A DNA stretch of 64,000 nucleotides from Methylobacterium sp. AMS5 (lineage in GTDB: Bacteria > Pseudomonadota > Alphaproteobacteria > Rhizobiales > Beijerinckiaceae). This document shows positions 43,351 to 52,764 of this stretch, in pieces (positions within the stretch are counted from its first letter, which is position 1; each line of letters begins with the position of its first letter). Made by a program: the position numbers and the translations under genes. The stretch covers positions 3,353,501 through 3,417,500 of the forward strand of contig NZ_CP006992.1 in the NCBI RefSeq assembly GCF_001542815.1, written 5' to 3'. Below the pieces are notes generated by a model. That model did no database searches. It was not told where the DNA came from and saw only the letters and a program-made list of their open reading frames with translations.

Positions 43351-43797
43351 TCAGCGCCGGATCAGAATCACACCGCCGACGAGGAGCGCGACACCGATCA
43401 GGCGCGGACCGTCGAGGGGGCGCTGGGCGAGCCCCATCCAGCCGAAATGGTCGAAGGTGACCGAGGCCAGCATTTGACCGGCGACGAGGAGCGCGATGAA
43501 GGCCGCGGCGCCGAGCTGCGGCACGAGAACGATGGCCAGCCCGATGAAGAGCGCGCCGAACAGGCCGCCGCTCCAGGCCCACCACGGCACCCGCGCCGCC
43601 ACGCTCGTCGCGGGCAGGGGATCGCGCAGAGCCAGGGCAAGCAGCGCCATGCAGGCGAGGCCGACAGCGTAGCTCGCGAAACCGGCCCAGGCCGCGGAGC
43701 CGAGATCCGCGCGCAGGCGGGCATTCAGCACCTGCTGGACGACGATGCTGACGCCCGCCGCGATGGCGAGGAGGGAGGGGAGCAGGAGACGAAGCAT
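43351..43797 (-). CDS. DMT-superfamily transporter (DUF606/YdcZ type)
   Basis: A 148-residue membrane protein with five helices: LLLPSLLAIAAGVSIVVQQVLNA, then SAAWAGFASYAVGLACMALLA, GGLFGALFIGLAIVL and LGAAAFIALLVAGQMLASVTFDHFGW, ending RLIGVALLVGGVILIRR. The GQMLASVxFDHFGW signature marks the DUF606 family, half-size DMT-like proteins that pair or dimerise. Substrate unknown. It is divergent from a LysR regulator that may control it. Confidence 0.88.
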   Translation of the reverse strand: MLRLLLPSLLAIAAGVSIVVQQVLNARLRADLGSAAWAGFASYAVGLACMALLALALRDPLPATSVAARVPWWAWSGGLFGALFIGLAIVLVPQLGAAAFIALLVAGQMLASVTFDHFGWMGLAQRPLDGPRLIGVALLVGGVILIRR

Positions 43798-43918
43798 CGG
43801 CCCTTGAGCCTTATCGGGTGGTGCAGCCGGCGTCCGGCGGAACGTGGTCGGCGCATTGACACCCGCGAAGCCCCATGACGTCAAATTCCTAAGATGCAGC
43901 TTTCCATGCAGATGAGGC

Positions 43919-44824
43919 ATGATGAACCCGGCCCATCTCGACCTGTTTCGCGCGGTGCTGCGCCACGGCGGCATGACGCGGGCCGCCGCCGCGCTCGGCA
44001 TCGGCCAACCGCATGTCAGCCGCGCCATCGCGCAGCTTGAGACCGATCTCGGATTTGCTCTGTTCGTGCGCGGCCACGGCGCCGCTCTGCCGACGCGGGA
44101 GGGCGAAGCCTTCGCCCGAGAGGTGGAGCGGACCTATGCCGGGCTCGATGCCTTGCGCGAGGCAGCAGGCCGGATCCGTGACCTCGGCACCGGTCCGCTG
44201 CGCGTTGCCTGCCAACCCTCGCTGGCAGCGCGCCTGCTGCCCCGCGCCATCCGCAGACTGAACGAGGAACACCCTGGCATTCACGTCGCGGTGCTGGTGC
44301 CGAGCCCGGAAACGATCTGGTCCTGGGCGGCGTCCGATCAGTGCGATGTCGGCCTCGTGCGGTCGCGTCCAGGCCATGAAGGGGTGAGGAGCGAATCCTT
44401 CCTCGCCACCGAAGCGGTGTGTGCGGTGCCCCTCGGCCACGCCTTGGCGAGCAAGACGGCCATTACAGTCGCGGACCTCGCGGGCGAACCGATGATCGCG
44501 GGCACGCCGGGCGTGTTTCAGCAGAGGGTCGAGGAAGCGTTCGCGCAGGCCGGCATCGCGCCGCTCTTCGTCTTCACTGCGCAATACACGGCGGCGCGGT
44601 GCGGTCTCGTGGCCGAAGGCCTGGGCATGGCCATCGTCGATCCACTACCGGCGCGGACTCTCACGGGCCTGCCGATCGTGCTGCGGCCGTTCCGGCCGCG
44701 TCTGTCCATCCAAACCGTGATGACCCACCCGGCGGGTCGCCCACCGGGCCGGATCGCGCAGCGCCTCATGGATCACCTGAGGGCGCAGCGCGACGCCCTC
44801 AGGCTGACGATGGGATCCGGTTAG
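43919..44824 (+). CDS. LysR-family transcriptional regulator
   Basis: A 301-residue regulator. The helix-turn-helix is LFRAVLRHGGMTRAAAALGIGQPHVSRAIAQLE (about 9-41, described here in family terms), followed by a periplasmic-binding-like effector domain (about 90-290). It is divergent from the DMT transporter, the classic target position. Effector unknown. The gene ends with a four-base overlap with the convergent YqaE-type gene. Confidence 0.9.
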   Translation: MMNPAHLDLFRAVLRHGGMTRAAAALGIGQPHVSRAIAQLETDLGFALFVRGHGAALPTREGEAFAREVERTYAGLDALREAAGRIRDLGTGPLRVACQPSLAARLLPRAIRRLNEEHPGIHVAVLVPSPETIWSWAASDQCDVGLVRSRPGHEGVRSESFLATEAVCAVPLGHALASKTAITVADLAGEPMIAGTPGVFQQRVEEAFAQAGIAPLFVFTAQYTAARCGLVAEGLGMAIVDPLPARTLTGLPIVLRPFRPRLSIQTVMTHPAGRPPGRIAQRLMDHLRAQRDALRLTMGSG

Positions 44825-44985
44825 CGGTCGCTCAGCAGCAGGTAGAGCGCGTGGATCGAGCCCGGTAGGTAGAACAGCAGGCAGAGCAGGATGTTGAAGA
44901 GGAATTGAATCCCGAATCCATGCGTCATCAGCACCGAGATCGGCGGCAGGAAGAACGCGATCAGGATCTTGATGAGGGTCGACAA
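44821..44985 (-). CDS. YqaE/Pmp3-family small membrane protein
   Basis: A 54-residue peptide read directly from the DNA. It starts at a TTG (44985) preceded by GGAG seven bases upstream, and runs MSTLIKILIAFFLPPISVL, then THGFGIQFLFNILLCLL and FYLPGSIHALYLLL. The PP in the first helix and the FxxNILLxLxxxxPGxIHAxY pattern are the Pmp3/UPF0057 signature. Yeast Pmp3 affects membrane potential and salt tolerance; bacterial roles are poorly known. The stop overlaps the convergent LysR stop. Confidence 0.85.
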   Translation of the reverse strand: MSTLIKILIAFFLPPISVLMTHGFGIQFLFNILLCLLFYLPGSIHALYLLLSDR

Positions 44986-45087
44986 CGGGAAACTCCGGTT
45001 CGCTCAGTGCGGTCGGGCGGTGAACGAAAGCGGAGCGGTTCGGTTCCGCATGGCGGCCCTCCCCATGAGGGGAGGGCCAGCCGATCG

Positions 45088-47289
45088 CTACGCCGCCTGC
45101 TTCAGCGCGTCGTAGAAGCGCCCCCCGGACTCGGCCATCGTCAGAAGGTTGCCCGGCGGGGTGAAGCGGGCGCCGTGCCGGGCCTCCAACTGTCGGGCCA
45201 GCGCCACGAAGGCCTTCGCGCCCATGAAGTCGATGTAGGAGAGCGCGCCGCCGGTGAAGGGGGCGAAACCGAAGCCGAGGATCGAGCCGACATCCGCCTC
45301 GCGCGGATCGGTCACGACGCCCTCCTGCATCGTGCGGGCAGCCTCCAGCGCCTGAACCACGAGGAAGCGGTGCTTCAGTTCGTCGATGTCGATGCCCTCC
45401 GGGTCGAGCCGGTTCGGCTGGATCTCGGCGAGCCCCGGCCAGAGCGTCTTCTGGCCGCCCTCGGGATAGTCGTAGAAGCCGCGCTTGTTCTTGCGGCCGA
45501 GCCGGCCATGCGTCTCGACCATCGCGACGAGGAGCCGCTTCTGATCGGGATCGACGGCGCCCTCGCCGAGCTGCGCCTCGGTCGCCCGCATGATCTTGAG
45601 GCCGAGATCGAGCGCCACCTCGTCGTTGAGCGAGAGCGGGCCGACCGGCATGCCGGCCATCCGCGCCACGTTCTCGATCATCGCCGGGGGCACGCCCTCG
45701 GCAAGCATCTTGTGGCCCTCCTGGATGTAGGCGAGCACGCAGCGGTTGGCGAAGAAGCCGCGGGAATCGTTGACGACGATGCCGGTCTTCTTGATCGCGC
45801 GCACATAGTCGAGGGCGGTGGCCACGGCGCGGTCGCCGGTCTGGTTGCCGCGGATGATCTCCACGAGCAGCATCTTCTCCACAGGCGAGAAGAAGTGGAT
45901 GCCGACGAACTGCTCGGGCCGCTTCGAGGTCTGGGCGAGGCCGGAGATCGGCAGGGTCGAGGTGTTGGAGGCGAAGATCGCGTGTGCGGGCAGCGCCGCC
46001 TCGACCCTGGCGATCACCTCGGCCTTCACGCTCGGGTCCTCGAACACCGCCTCGATCACGAGGTCGCAATCGGACAGGGCGCCGTAATCGGGCGTCGCGG
46101 TGATGCGGCCGAGCAGGGCGTCGCGGTCGGCGGTCTTGGCCTTGCCGCGGTTGATCTGGCCGGTGATGAGCTTGTGGCAATGTGCCTTGCCGGCATCGGC
46201 GGCCTCCTGATCGCGGTCGATCAGCACGACCTGCATCCCGGCCTGCGCCGTGACGTAGGCGATGCCCGCGCCCATGAAGCCGGCGCCGATGACGCCGACC
46301 TTGCCGACCTTGGTCGCCTCGACGTCCTTCGGGCGGCGGGCGCCCTTGTTGATCTCGCCCATGGAGATGAACAGGGTGCGGATCATCGCCTGCGCTTCCT
46401 TGGTGCGCAGGATATGGGCGAAGTAGCGGCTCTCGACCCGGAGGCCGAGATCCATCGGCAGTTGCAGGCCCTCGTAGACCGACGCCAGGATCGCCTTGGC
46501 GGCCGGATAATTGTCGTGGGTCTCACGGCGGTAGATCGCGTTGGCCGGCGGCCAGATCATCATGCCGGCGGGCGAGTAGACTTTTCCGGATGGCGCCTTG
46601 AACTTCGGCACGTCCCACGGTGCCACCGCCGAGCCGCCCTCGCGGATCCAGGCCTTGGCCCGCTCAACGATCTCCGCGGCCGGGGCGACGGCGTGGGCCA
46701 GCCCCATATTCTTGGCCATGAGCGCGCGGATCTGCTCGCCCTTGAACAGCATCTGCAGCGCGTCGCCGGTCTGCATCAGACGGGACACGCGCTGCGTGCC
46801 GCCGCCGCCGGGGAACAGGCCGACCTTGATCTCGGGCAGGCCGACACGGGTCTTGTCGTCGTCGGCGAGCACCCGGTGGTGGCAGGCCAGCGCCAGCTCG
46901 AAGGCGCCGCCGAGGCACAGGCCGTGCACCGCCGCCGCGAACGGCTTGCCGCAGGTTTCGAGCTTGCGGAACACGAGGCTGAGGCGCCGCGACTCCTCGA
47001 AGAAGTGGCGCATGGCCACCGCCTCGCCCTCACTCGCCTTCAGCCGCTCGTACTCGACCCCGAGCCCCTGAAGCATGGTGAGGTCGGCGCCGCCGGAGAA
47101 GTTGTTCTTCCCCGAGACGATGACGCAACCCTTGATGGCCTCGTCGGCGACGACCGTGTCGACGATCCGCTCCAGTTCCGCCACCACCTCCATGGTGATG
47201 ACGTTCATCGAACGGCCCGGCATGTCCCAGGTCGCGAGCGCGATGCCGTCGGCATCGGTCTCGAAGCGGAAATTCTCGGTTGCGGTCAT
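45088..47289 (-). CDS. fadJ: Multifunctional fatty-acid oxidation enzyme (enoyl-CoA hydratase / 3-hydroxyacyl-CoA dehydrogenase), FadB/FadJ-like
   Basis: Catalyses two steps of beta-oxidation. The crotonase domain (about 1-200) includes FSGGADLTML and AVHGLCLGGAFELALACHHRV. The NAD-binding domain starts at VGVIGAGFMGAGIAYVTAQAG (motif GxGxxG, about 330). The dehydrogenase signature is VVNDSRGFFANRCV. The C-terminal domain ends near residue 733. The ATG at 47289 starts MTATENFRFETDADGIA; the frame upstream lacks domain similarity. It likely works with the thiolase and acyl-CoA dehydrogenase at 48.9-52.4 kb. Symbol by analogy. Confidence 0.93.
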   Translation of the reverse strand: MTATENFRFETDADGIALATWDMPGRSMNVITMEVVAELERIVDTVVADEAIKGCVIVSGKNNFSGGADLTMLQGLGVEYERLKASEGEAVAMRHFFEESRRLSLVFRKLETCGKPFAAAVHGLCLGGAFELALACHHRVLADDDKTRVGLPEIKVGLFPGGGGTQRVSRLMQTGDALQMLFKGEQIRALMAKNMGLAHAVAPAAEIVERAKAWIREGGSAVAPWDVPKFKAPSGKVYSPAGMMIWPPANAIYRRETHDNYPAAKAILASVYEGLQLPMDLGLRVESRYFAHILRTKEAQAMIRTLFISMGEINKGARRPKDVEATKVGKVGVIGAGFMGAGIAYVTAQAGMQVVLIDRDQEAADAGKAHCHKLITGQINRGKAKTADRDALLGRITATPDYGALSDCDLVIEAVFEDPSVKAEVIARVEAALPAHAIFASNTSTLPISGLAQTSKRPEQFVGIHFFSPVEKMLLVEIIRGNQTGDRAVATALDYVRAIKKTGIVVNDSRGFFANRCVLAYIQEGHKMLAEGVPPAMIENVARMAGMPVGPLSLNDEVALDLGLKIMRATEAQLGEGAVDPDQKRLLVAMVETHGRLGRKNKRGFYDYPEGGQKTLWPGLAEIQPNRLDPEGIDIDELKHRFLVVQALEAARTMQEGVVTDPREADVGSILGFGFAPFTGGALSYIDFMGAKAFVALARQLEARHGARFTPPGNLLTMAESGGRFYDALKQAA

Positions 47290-47410
47290 CGCGGAGCCTC
47301 GAAGGAAAAGAGCCTGGCCGTATCGGATTCTTAAGGGGAGGGAGCCGTCATGGAGGATGCAACGGGTGCGCGACTGGACCCGGCTCTCCACACCAAACCC
47401 CAGACGGATC

Positions 47411-48208
47411 ATGACGACGGACGCCAGACCGCGAACCGCCTGCCGAGCCTGCCGCGATGGAGCGGATCTCGACTTTTCCTTCACCATGGCCTTCCAGCCC
47501 ATCGTCAACGTCGCCAATGCGCGCGTCTGGGGCTACGAGGCGCTGGTGCGCGGACCGGACGGCGAGTCGGCCGGCTCGATCCTGTCGCGGGTCACCGACG
47601 AGACGCTCTACCGCTTCGATCAGGCGGCGCGGGTCAAGGCGATCGAGCTCGCCGGCCGCCTGTTCCCGCCCGGCGGCGATACCAAGCTGTCGATCAACTT
47701 CATGCCGAACGCCGTGTACGAGCCGGCGGCCTGCATTCGCGCCTCGCTTGAGGCCGCCCGCCGCGTCGGCTTCGACAACGGGCGGCTCAACTTCGAATTC
47801 ACCGAGAACGAGCGCTTCCACGACATCGCCCATGTCCAGCGGATCGTCACGGAGTACCGGCGACAGGGCTTCTTCACGGCGCTCGACGATTTCGGCGCGG
47901 GCTATGCGGGCCTCGGCCTGCTGGCCAATTTCCGCCCGGACCTGATCAAGATCGACATGGATCTCGTGCGCGGCATCGATGCGGATGCCGGGCGCCGCAC
48001 CATCGTCGGCGGCCTCAACCAGATCGCGCGGGCGCTCGGCGTCGCGGTGATCGCCGAGGGCATCGAGACCGCGGCCGAGGCCGAGGCGCTGCACGGCCTC
48101 GGCATCGACCTGCTGCAGGGCTACCACTTCGCCCGTCCGGCGCTGGAAGCCCTGCCGCCGGTGGCGGGCTTCGCGGCCGACGGCGCACCGGTGAAGCGCG
48201 TCGCCTGA
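47411..48208 (+). CDS. EAL-domain protein (putative c-di-GMP phosphodiesterase)
   Basis: A 265-residue stand-alone EAL domain. Signature segments are all present: YEALVRG, NFEFTEN, ALDDFGAGYAG, LIKIDMDLV, IAEGIET and LLQGYHFARP, so the Mg2+-binding and catalytic residues seem complete. A short N terminus holds CRACRDG. There is no GGDEF, PAS or membrane part. It is divergent from the FadB-like gene. Confidence 0.9.
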   Translation: MTTDARPRTACRACRDGADLDFSFTMAFQPIVNVANARVWGYEALVRGPDGESAGSILSRVTDETLYRFDQAARVKAIELAGRLFPPGGDTKLSINFMPNAVYEPAACIRASLEAARRVGFDNGRLNFEFTENERFHDIAHVQRIVTEYRRQGFFTALDDFGAGYAGLGLLANFRPDLIKIDMDLVRGIDADAGRRTIVGGLNQIARALGVAVIAEGIETAAEAEALHGLGIDLLQGYHFARPALEALPPVAGFAADGAPVKRVA

Positions 48209-48283
48209 CGCCCTTCGCCCGAAGCTGCCCGTCGCACCGCTCATCCTCGCCTCGCCCGCTGACTTAGCTGTTCACTTGCTCGT

Positions 48284-48781
48284 TCACTTGGCGGGCGTCG
48301 GCATGCCGCCGGGCAGCCCGCCCGGGGCGCCGCCGGTCTGGTCGCTGGCAGCCGCCAGCGTCAGCATGTTCAGGAGCCGGGTCACCACCGCCTGCGAGAG
48401 CAGGTTCACCTCCGATTTCGGGTCGGCGTTGACGGCCTGGAACTTCTGATAGGTCTTATCCTCGTAGATCTTGTCGAGCTGGTTCAACTCGTCGAGGCTG
48501 AACTTGTCGGCATACTGCTTGGACAGGCCTTCGAGCAGCTCCTTGCGCTGCTTGTCGAACTCGGCCTTGGCCTCCTTGCGCACCTTCTCGGCCTTGTCCT
48601 CGGGCATGGTCGAGACGGTCTTCTCGAGCGCACCGCCGAAGCCCGTATCGAGGTTCTTCAGAACCGTCTTCTCGGTCAGCTTGGTGGCGACGGCGAGCTT
48701 GTCCGCGTTGTCGTCGGCCCGCGCGGCGAGCGGCAGGGCCAGCACGAGGGCGAGGCAGAGGGCGGCTTTTGTCGACTTCAT
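48284..48781 (-). CDS. DUF2059 exported protein
   Basis: A 165-residue protein with a Sec signal peptide (KAALCLALVLALPLAARA, cut after ARA). The helical body contains LEKTVSTMPEDKAEKVRK and YADKFSLDELNQLDKIYED then KFQAVNADP, typical of DUF2059. The last 20 residues are Gly/Pro-rich. Periplasmic, function unknown. The start at 48781 is the ATG before the signal peptide; upstream codons lack signal character. Confidence 0.85.
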   Translation of the reverse strand: MKSTKAALCLALVLALPLAARADDNADKLAVATKLTEKTVLKNLDTGFGGALEKTVSTMPEDKAEKVRKEAKAEFDKQRKELLEGLSKQYADKFSLDELNQLDKIYEDKTYQKFQAVNADPKSEVNLLSQAVVTRLLNMLTLAAASDQTGGAPGGLPGGMPTPAK

Positions 48782-48908
48782 CGTGGCGTTTCTCCCATGG
48801 GTGTTCTGGGGCCGCACCCGATCGAAAAAGGGCGCGGCGTGGGAGGCCCTTAGCAGCGTTTCCCGACGGATGGCAGGGCAGGGCGGCGGCGTGACGCCGC
48901 CCGACCGA

Positions 48909-50117
<1,209 letters not shown>

Positions 50118-50230
50118 CTCGTCCTCCTTGGGCCGGCCTCGTACCGGGCAGGCTCTGGTATCCCTTGTTGAAGATGCGGACCATGGGGCCGCGCCGATTC
50201 ATCCGGCACTCCCGCATCCGCGCGGCATCT

Positions 50231-50647
50231 TCAGGGACTTTGAATGCTGCTCAATCGGTGGTCGAGTTCACTCACGCGGTGACGCCAGTCCGGCCCCGCG
50301 GGGGTGTCGTCCCACAGCTCCGCAATCTCCGAGTTCTCGGCCAGGATTCGAGCCAATGCCTCCCGCGCCAGCCCGACGAGTTCGGGCTTGGCCACCAGAC
50401 GCTCGCCGCCGACCGCTACGATCCGCGCGACCTCTTGCGGCAGTCCCTCGGCGGGCCGCCCATGAGCCGCCGCCAGAATTTCGGCTGCGGCGAGGGCGTT
50501 TTGCCCTTCGTCCGCCTCAAGGTAGTCCGGCGCCGTCGTCACGCTCGAAAATGCCGAGCCGACGGCATCGATCTCACCGTTCCGCAGCAGGGCGAGCCAA
50601 TCCAGCGCGCCATCGTTCTCGAAAGGCCCCAGTCCCCAAGCCCCCAT
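50231..50647 (-). CDS. DUF4259 protein
   Basis: A 138-residue soluble protein starting MGAWGLGPFENDGALDWLALL, the DUF4259 signature, and ending AELWDDTPAGPDWRHRVSELDHRL. Function unknown. It sits between the acyl-CoA dehydrogenase (15 bp upstream) and the thiolase on the same strand, so it may ride on their transcript rather than take part in beta-oxidation. Confidence 0.85.
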   Translation of the reverse strand: MGAWGLGPFENDGALDWLALLRNGEIDAVGSAFSSVTTAPDYLEADEGQNALAAAEILAAAHGRPAEGLPQEVARIVAVGGERLVAKPELVGLAREALARILAENSEIAELWDDTPAGPDWRHRVSELDHRLSSIQSP

Positions 50648-50662
50648 CGGCCAAGTCTCCCG

Positions 50663-52453
50663 TCAGAACGCCTCGGCGGGCAGCGCCATGGTCGTCTCGG
50701 CGCCGGCCTTGATCCGGGTGAGGCGAAGGCCCGTCTCCGGCAGCATCCGCTCCATGAAGAAACGGCCGAGCACAAGCTTGGCATCCATCCGCTCGACGTC
50801 GGCGCCCTCCGCCTTCTTGGCGAGCGCCGCCCGCGCGATCTTGGCCCACATGAAGCCCAGCGCGACCTGGCCCAGCAGGTGCATCAGGTCGGTGGCGGCG
50901 GCGCCCGCGTTGTCGGGCTTCGAGAAGGCGTTCTGCATCAGCCACATCACCGCGGCCTGGAGGTCGTTGAGGGCGGGCTGGAGCGGCGCCACGAAGGGCT
51001 TCATCCTCTCGTCCTCGCCGTGGTCCTTGATGAAGGTCTGCACCTCGGTGAGGAAGGCCATCATCGCCCGGCCGCCGTCCTTGGGTAGCTTGCGGCCGAT
51101 CAGGTCCATCGCCTGGATGCCGTTGGCACCCTCGTAGATCATGGCGATGCGGGCATCGCGCACGAACTGCGACATGCCCCATTCCTCGACATAGCCGTGG
51201 CCGCCGAACATCTGCTGCGCCTCGACCGCGTTGGCGAAGCCCCGGTCGGTCAGCACGCCCTTCACCACAGGGGTCATCAGGCCGAGCATGTCCTCGGCCG
51301 CCTGCCGCTCGGCCGCGTCCTCAGAGCGGTGAGCGATGTCGGAGTTGAGGGCGGTCCACAGCATGAGCGCGCGCGCGGCCTCGTTGAAGGCGCGGATCTG
51401 CATCAGCGTGCGGCGCACGTCCGGGTGGACGATGATCGGGTCGGCGGCCTTGCCCGGCGCCTTCGCGCCGGTGAGCGAGCGGCCCTGGAGACGCTCCTGC
51501 GCGTAGGCGACCGCGTTCTGGTAGGCGGCCTCGGACTGGCCGAGCCCCTGGACGCCGACGGCGAGGCGGGCCTCGTTCATCATCACGAACATCGCGGCCA
51601 GGCCGCGATTCTCCTGGCCGACGAGCCAGCCCTTCGCCCCGTCGTAGTTCATCACGCAGGTGGCGTTGGCGTGAATGCCCATCTTGTGCTCGATCGAGCC
51701 GCAGGCCACCGCGTTGCGCGCGCCCACGGAGCCGTCCGCGTTCACGAGGAACTTCGGCACGACGAACAGCGAGATGCCCTTGGTGCCCGACGGCGCGCCC
51801 TCGATGCGGGCGATGACGAGGTGGACGATGTTCTCCGACAGGTCGTGCTCGCCCGCCGAGATGAAGATCTTGGTGCCAGTGAGGCTGTAGGAGCCGTCGC
51901 CGTTGGGAACCGCCTTGGTCTTCAGCAGGCCCAGATCCGTGCCGCAATGCGGCTCGGTGAGGTTCATGGTGCCGGTCCAGGCGCCCTCGACCATCTTGGG
52001 CAGGTAGGTCGCCTTCTGCTCGGGCGAGCCGTGGACGAGCAGCGCGGCGATCGCCCCCTGCGTCAGGCCGGGATACATGCTGAGGGCGAGGTTGGCGCCG
52101 GAGACGAATTCCTGCATCGCCGTGTTGATGACGTGCGGCAGGCCCTGGCCGCCGAATTCCTCGGGGATCGACAGGCCCATCCAACCGCCGACGGCGTAGG
52201 CGTCGTAGGCCGCCTTGAAGCCCTTCGGCGTCACGACGCTGCCATCCTCCCGGCGGGTGCAGCCCTCCCGATCGCCGGACAGGTTCAGCGGCGCGAACAC
52301 GTCCCCCGCGAGCCTGCCGCCCTCGCTCAGCACCGCCTGGGCCATGTCGGCGGAGGCGTCGGCGAAGCCGGGGAGATTGTCGTAGCGGTGGATCGCGAGA
52401 ACGTCGTTGATGAGGAACAGGGTGTCCTCGACCGGGGCCCGGTAGCTCGGCAT
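50663..52453 (-). CDS. Acyl-CoA dehydrogenase with C-terminal extension domain
   Basis: FAD enzyme for the first step of beta-oxidation, 596 aa. GGWMGLSIPEEFGGQGLPH and WTGTMNLTEPHCGTDLG form the FAD and substrate region, and MFGGHGYVEEWGMSQFVRD, then IYEGANGIQAMDLIGRK, the catalytic part. The last 120 residues are the extra helical domain found in the DmdC/FadE-like long-chain subgroup. GGGAGG eight bases before the ATG at 52453 supports this start; an ATG at 52525 is an alternative. Confidence 0.93.
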   Translation of the reverse strand: MPSYRAPVEDTLFLINDVLAIHRYDNLPGFADASADMAQAVLSEGGRLAGDVFAPLNLSGDREGCTRREDGSVVTPKGFKAAYDAYAVGGWMGLSIPEEFGGQGLPHVINTAMQEFVSGANLALSMYPGLTQGAIAALLVHGSPEQKATYLPKMVEGAWTGTMNLTEPHCGTDLGLLKTKAVPNGDGSYSLTGTKIFISAGEHDLSENIVHLVIARIEGAPSGTKGISLFVVPKFLVNADGSVGARNAVACGSIEHKMGIHANATCVMNYDGAKGWLVGQENRGLAAMFVMMNEARLAVGVQGLGQSEAAYQNAVAYAQERLQGRSLTGAKAPGKAADPIIVHPDVRRTLMQIRAFNEAARALMLWTALNSDIAHRSEDAAERQAAEDMLGLMTPVVKGVLTDRGFANAVEAQQMFGGHGYVEEWGMSQFVRDARIAMIYEGANGIQAMDLIGRKLPKDGGRAMMAFLTEVQTFIKDHGEDERMKPFVAPLQPALNDLQAAVMWLMQNAFSKPDNAGAAATDLMHLLGQVALGFMWAKIARAALAKKAEGADVERMDAKLVLGRFFMERMLPETGLRLTRIKAGAETTMALPAEAF

Positions 52454-52764
52454 CGCGTCAGCCTCCCGCAACTTTTTGAGGTGGTCCGCACCGATTCGGT
52501 CGGGCTCCGATCCTCGATAGTTCATATGTAAACTATCCCGTGGAGGCTTCGCAAGAGCCGGCCGGGCCGGTCCCAATCGCGGCCCGCGCGCCACCAATTG
52601 GGCCCGTCCCGGAAAAGCGCGGCCCTTCGGTCACACCCTTAACCAAGCATTTACCAAGAATGGAAAAGGTCGTTCCAGTCCGATCCGCATTCCGCCGCTT
52701 CACGCCTTGCGCGAAACGTCGGTCCGCCGGGCACCGGAAGCCGCCGACTTCGGATCTCCGCGAG
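52454..52764. other. Divergent promoter region between acyl-CoA dehydrogenase and the PodJ-like gene
   Basis: About 310 bp. The plus-strand frame of the PodJ-like gene is open back to 52540 (ATG at 52660 included), but it is Pro/Arg-rich and shows no domain. CATATGTAAACTATCC near 52523 is AT-rich and could hold a promoter. No RNA gene or repeat seen. Confidence 0.4.
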
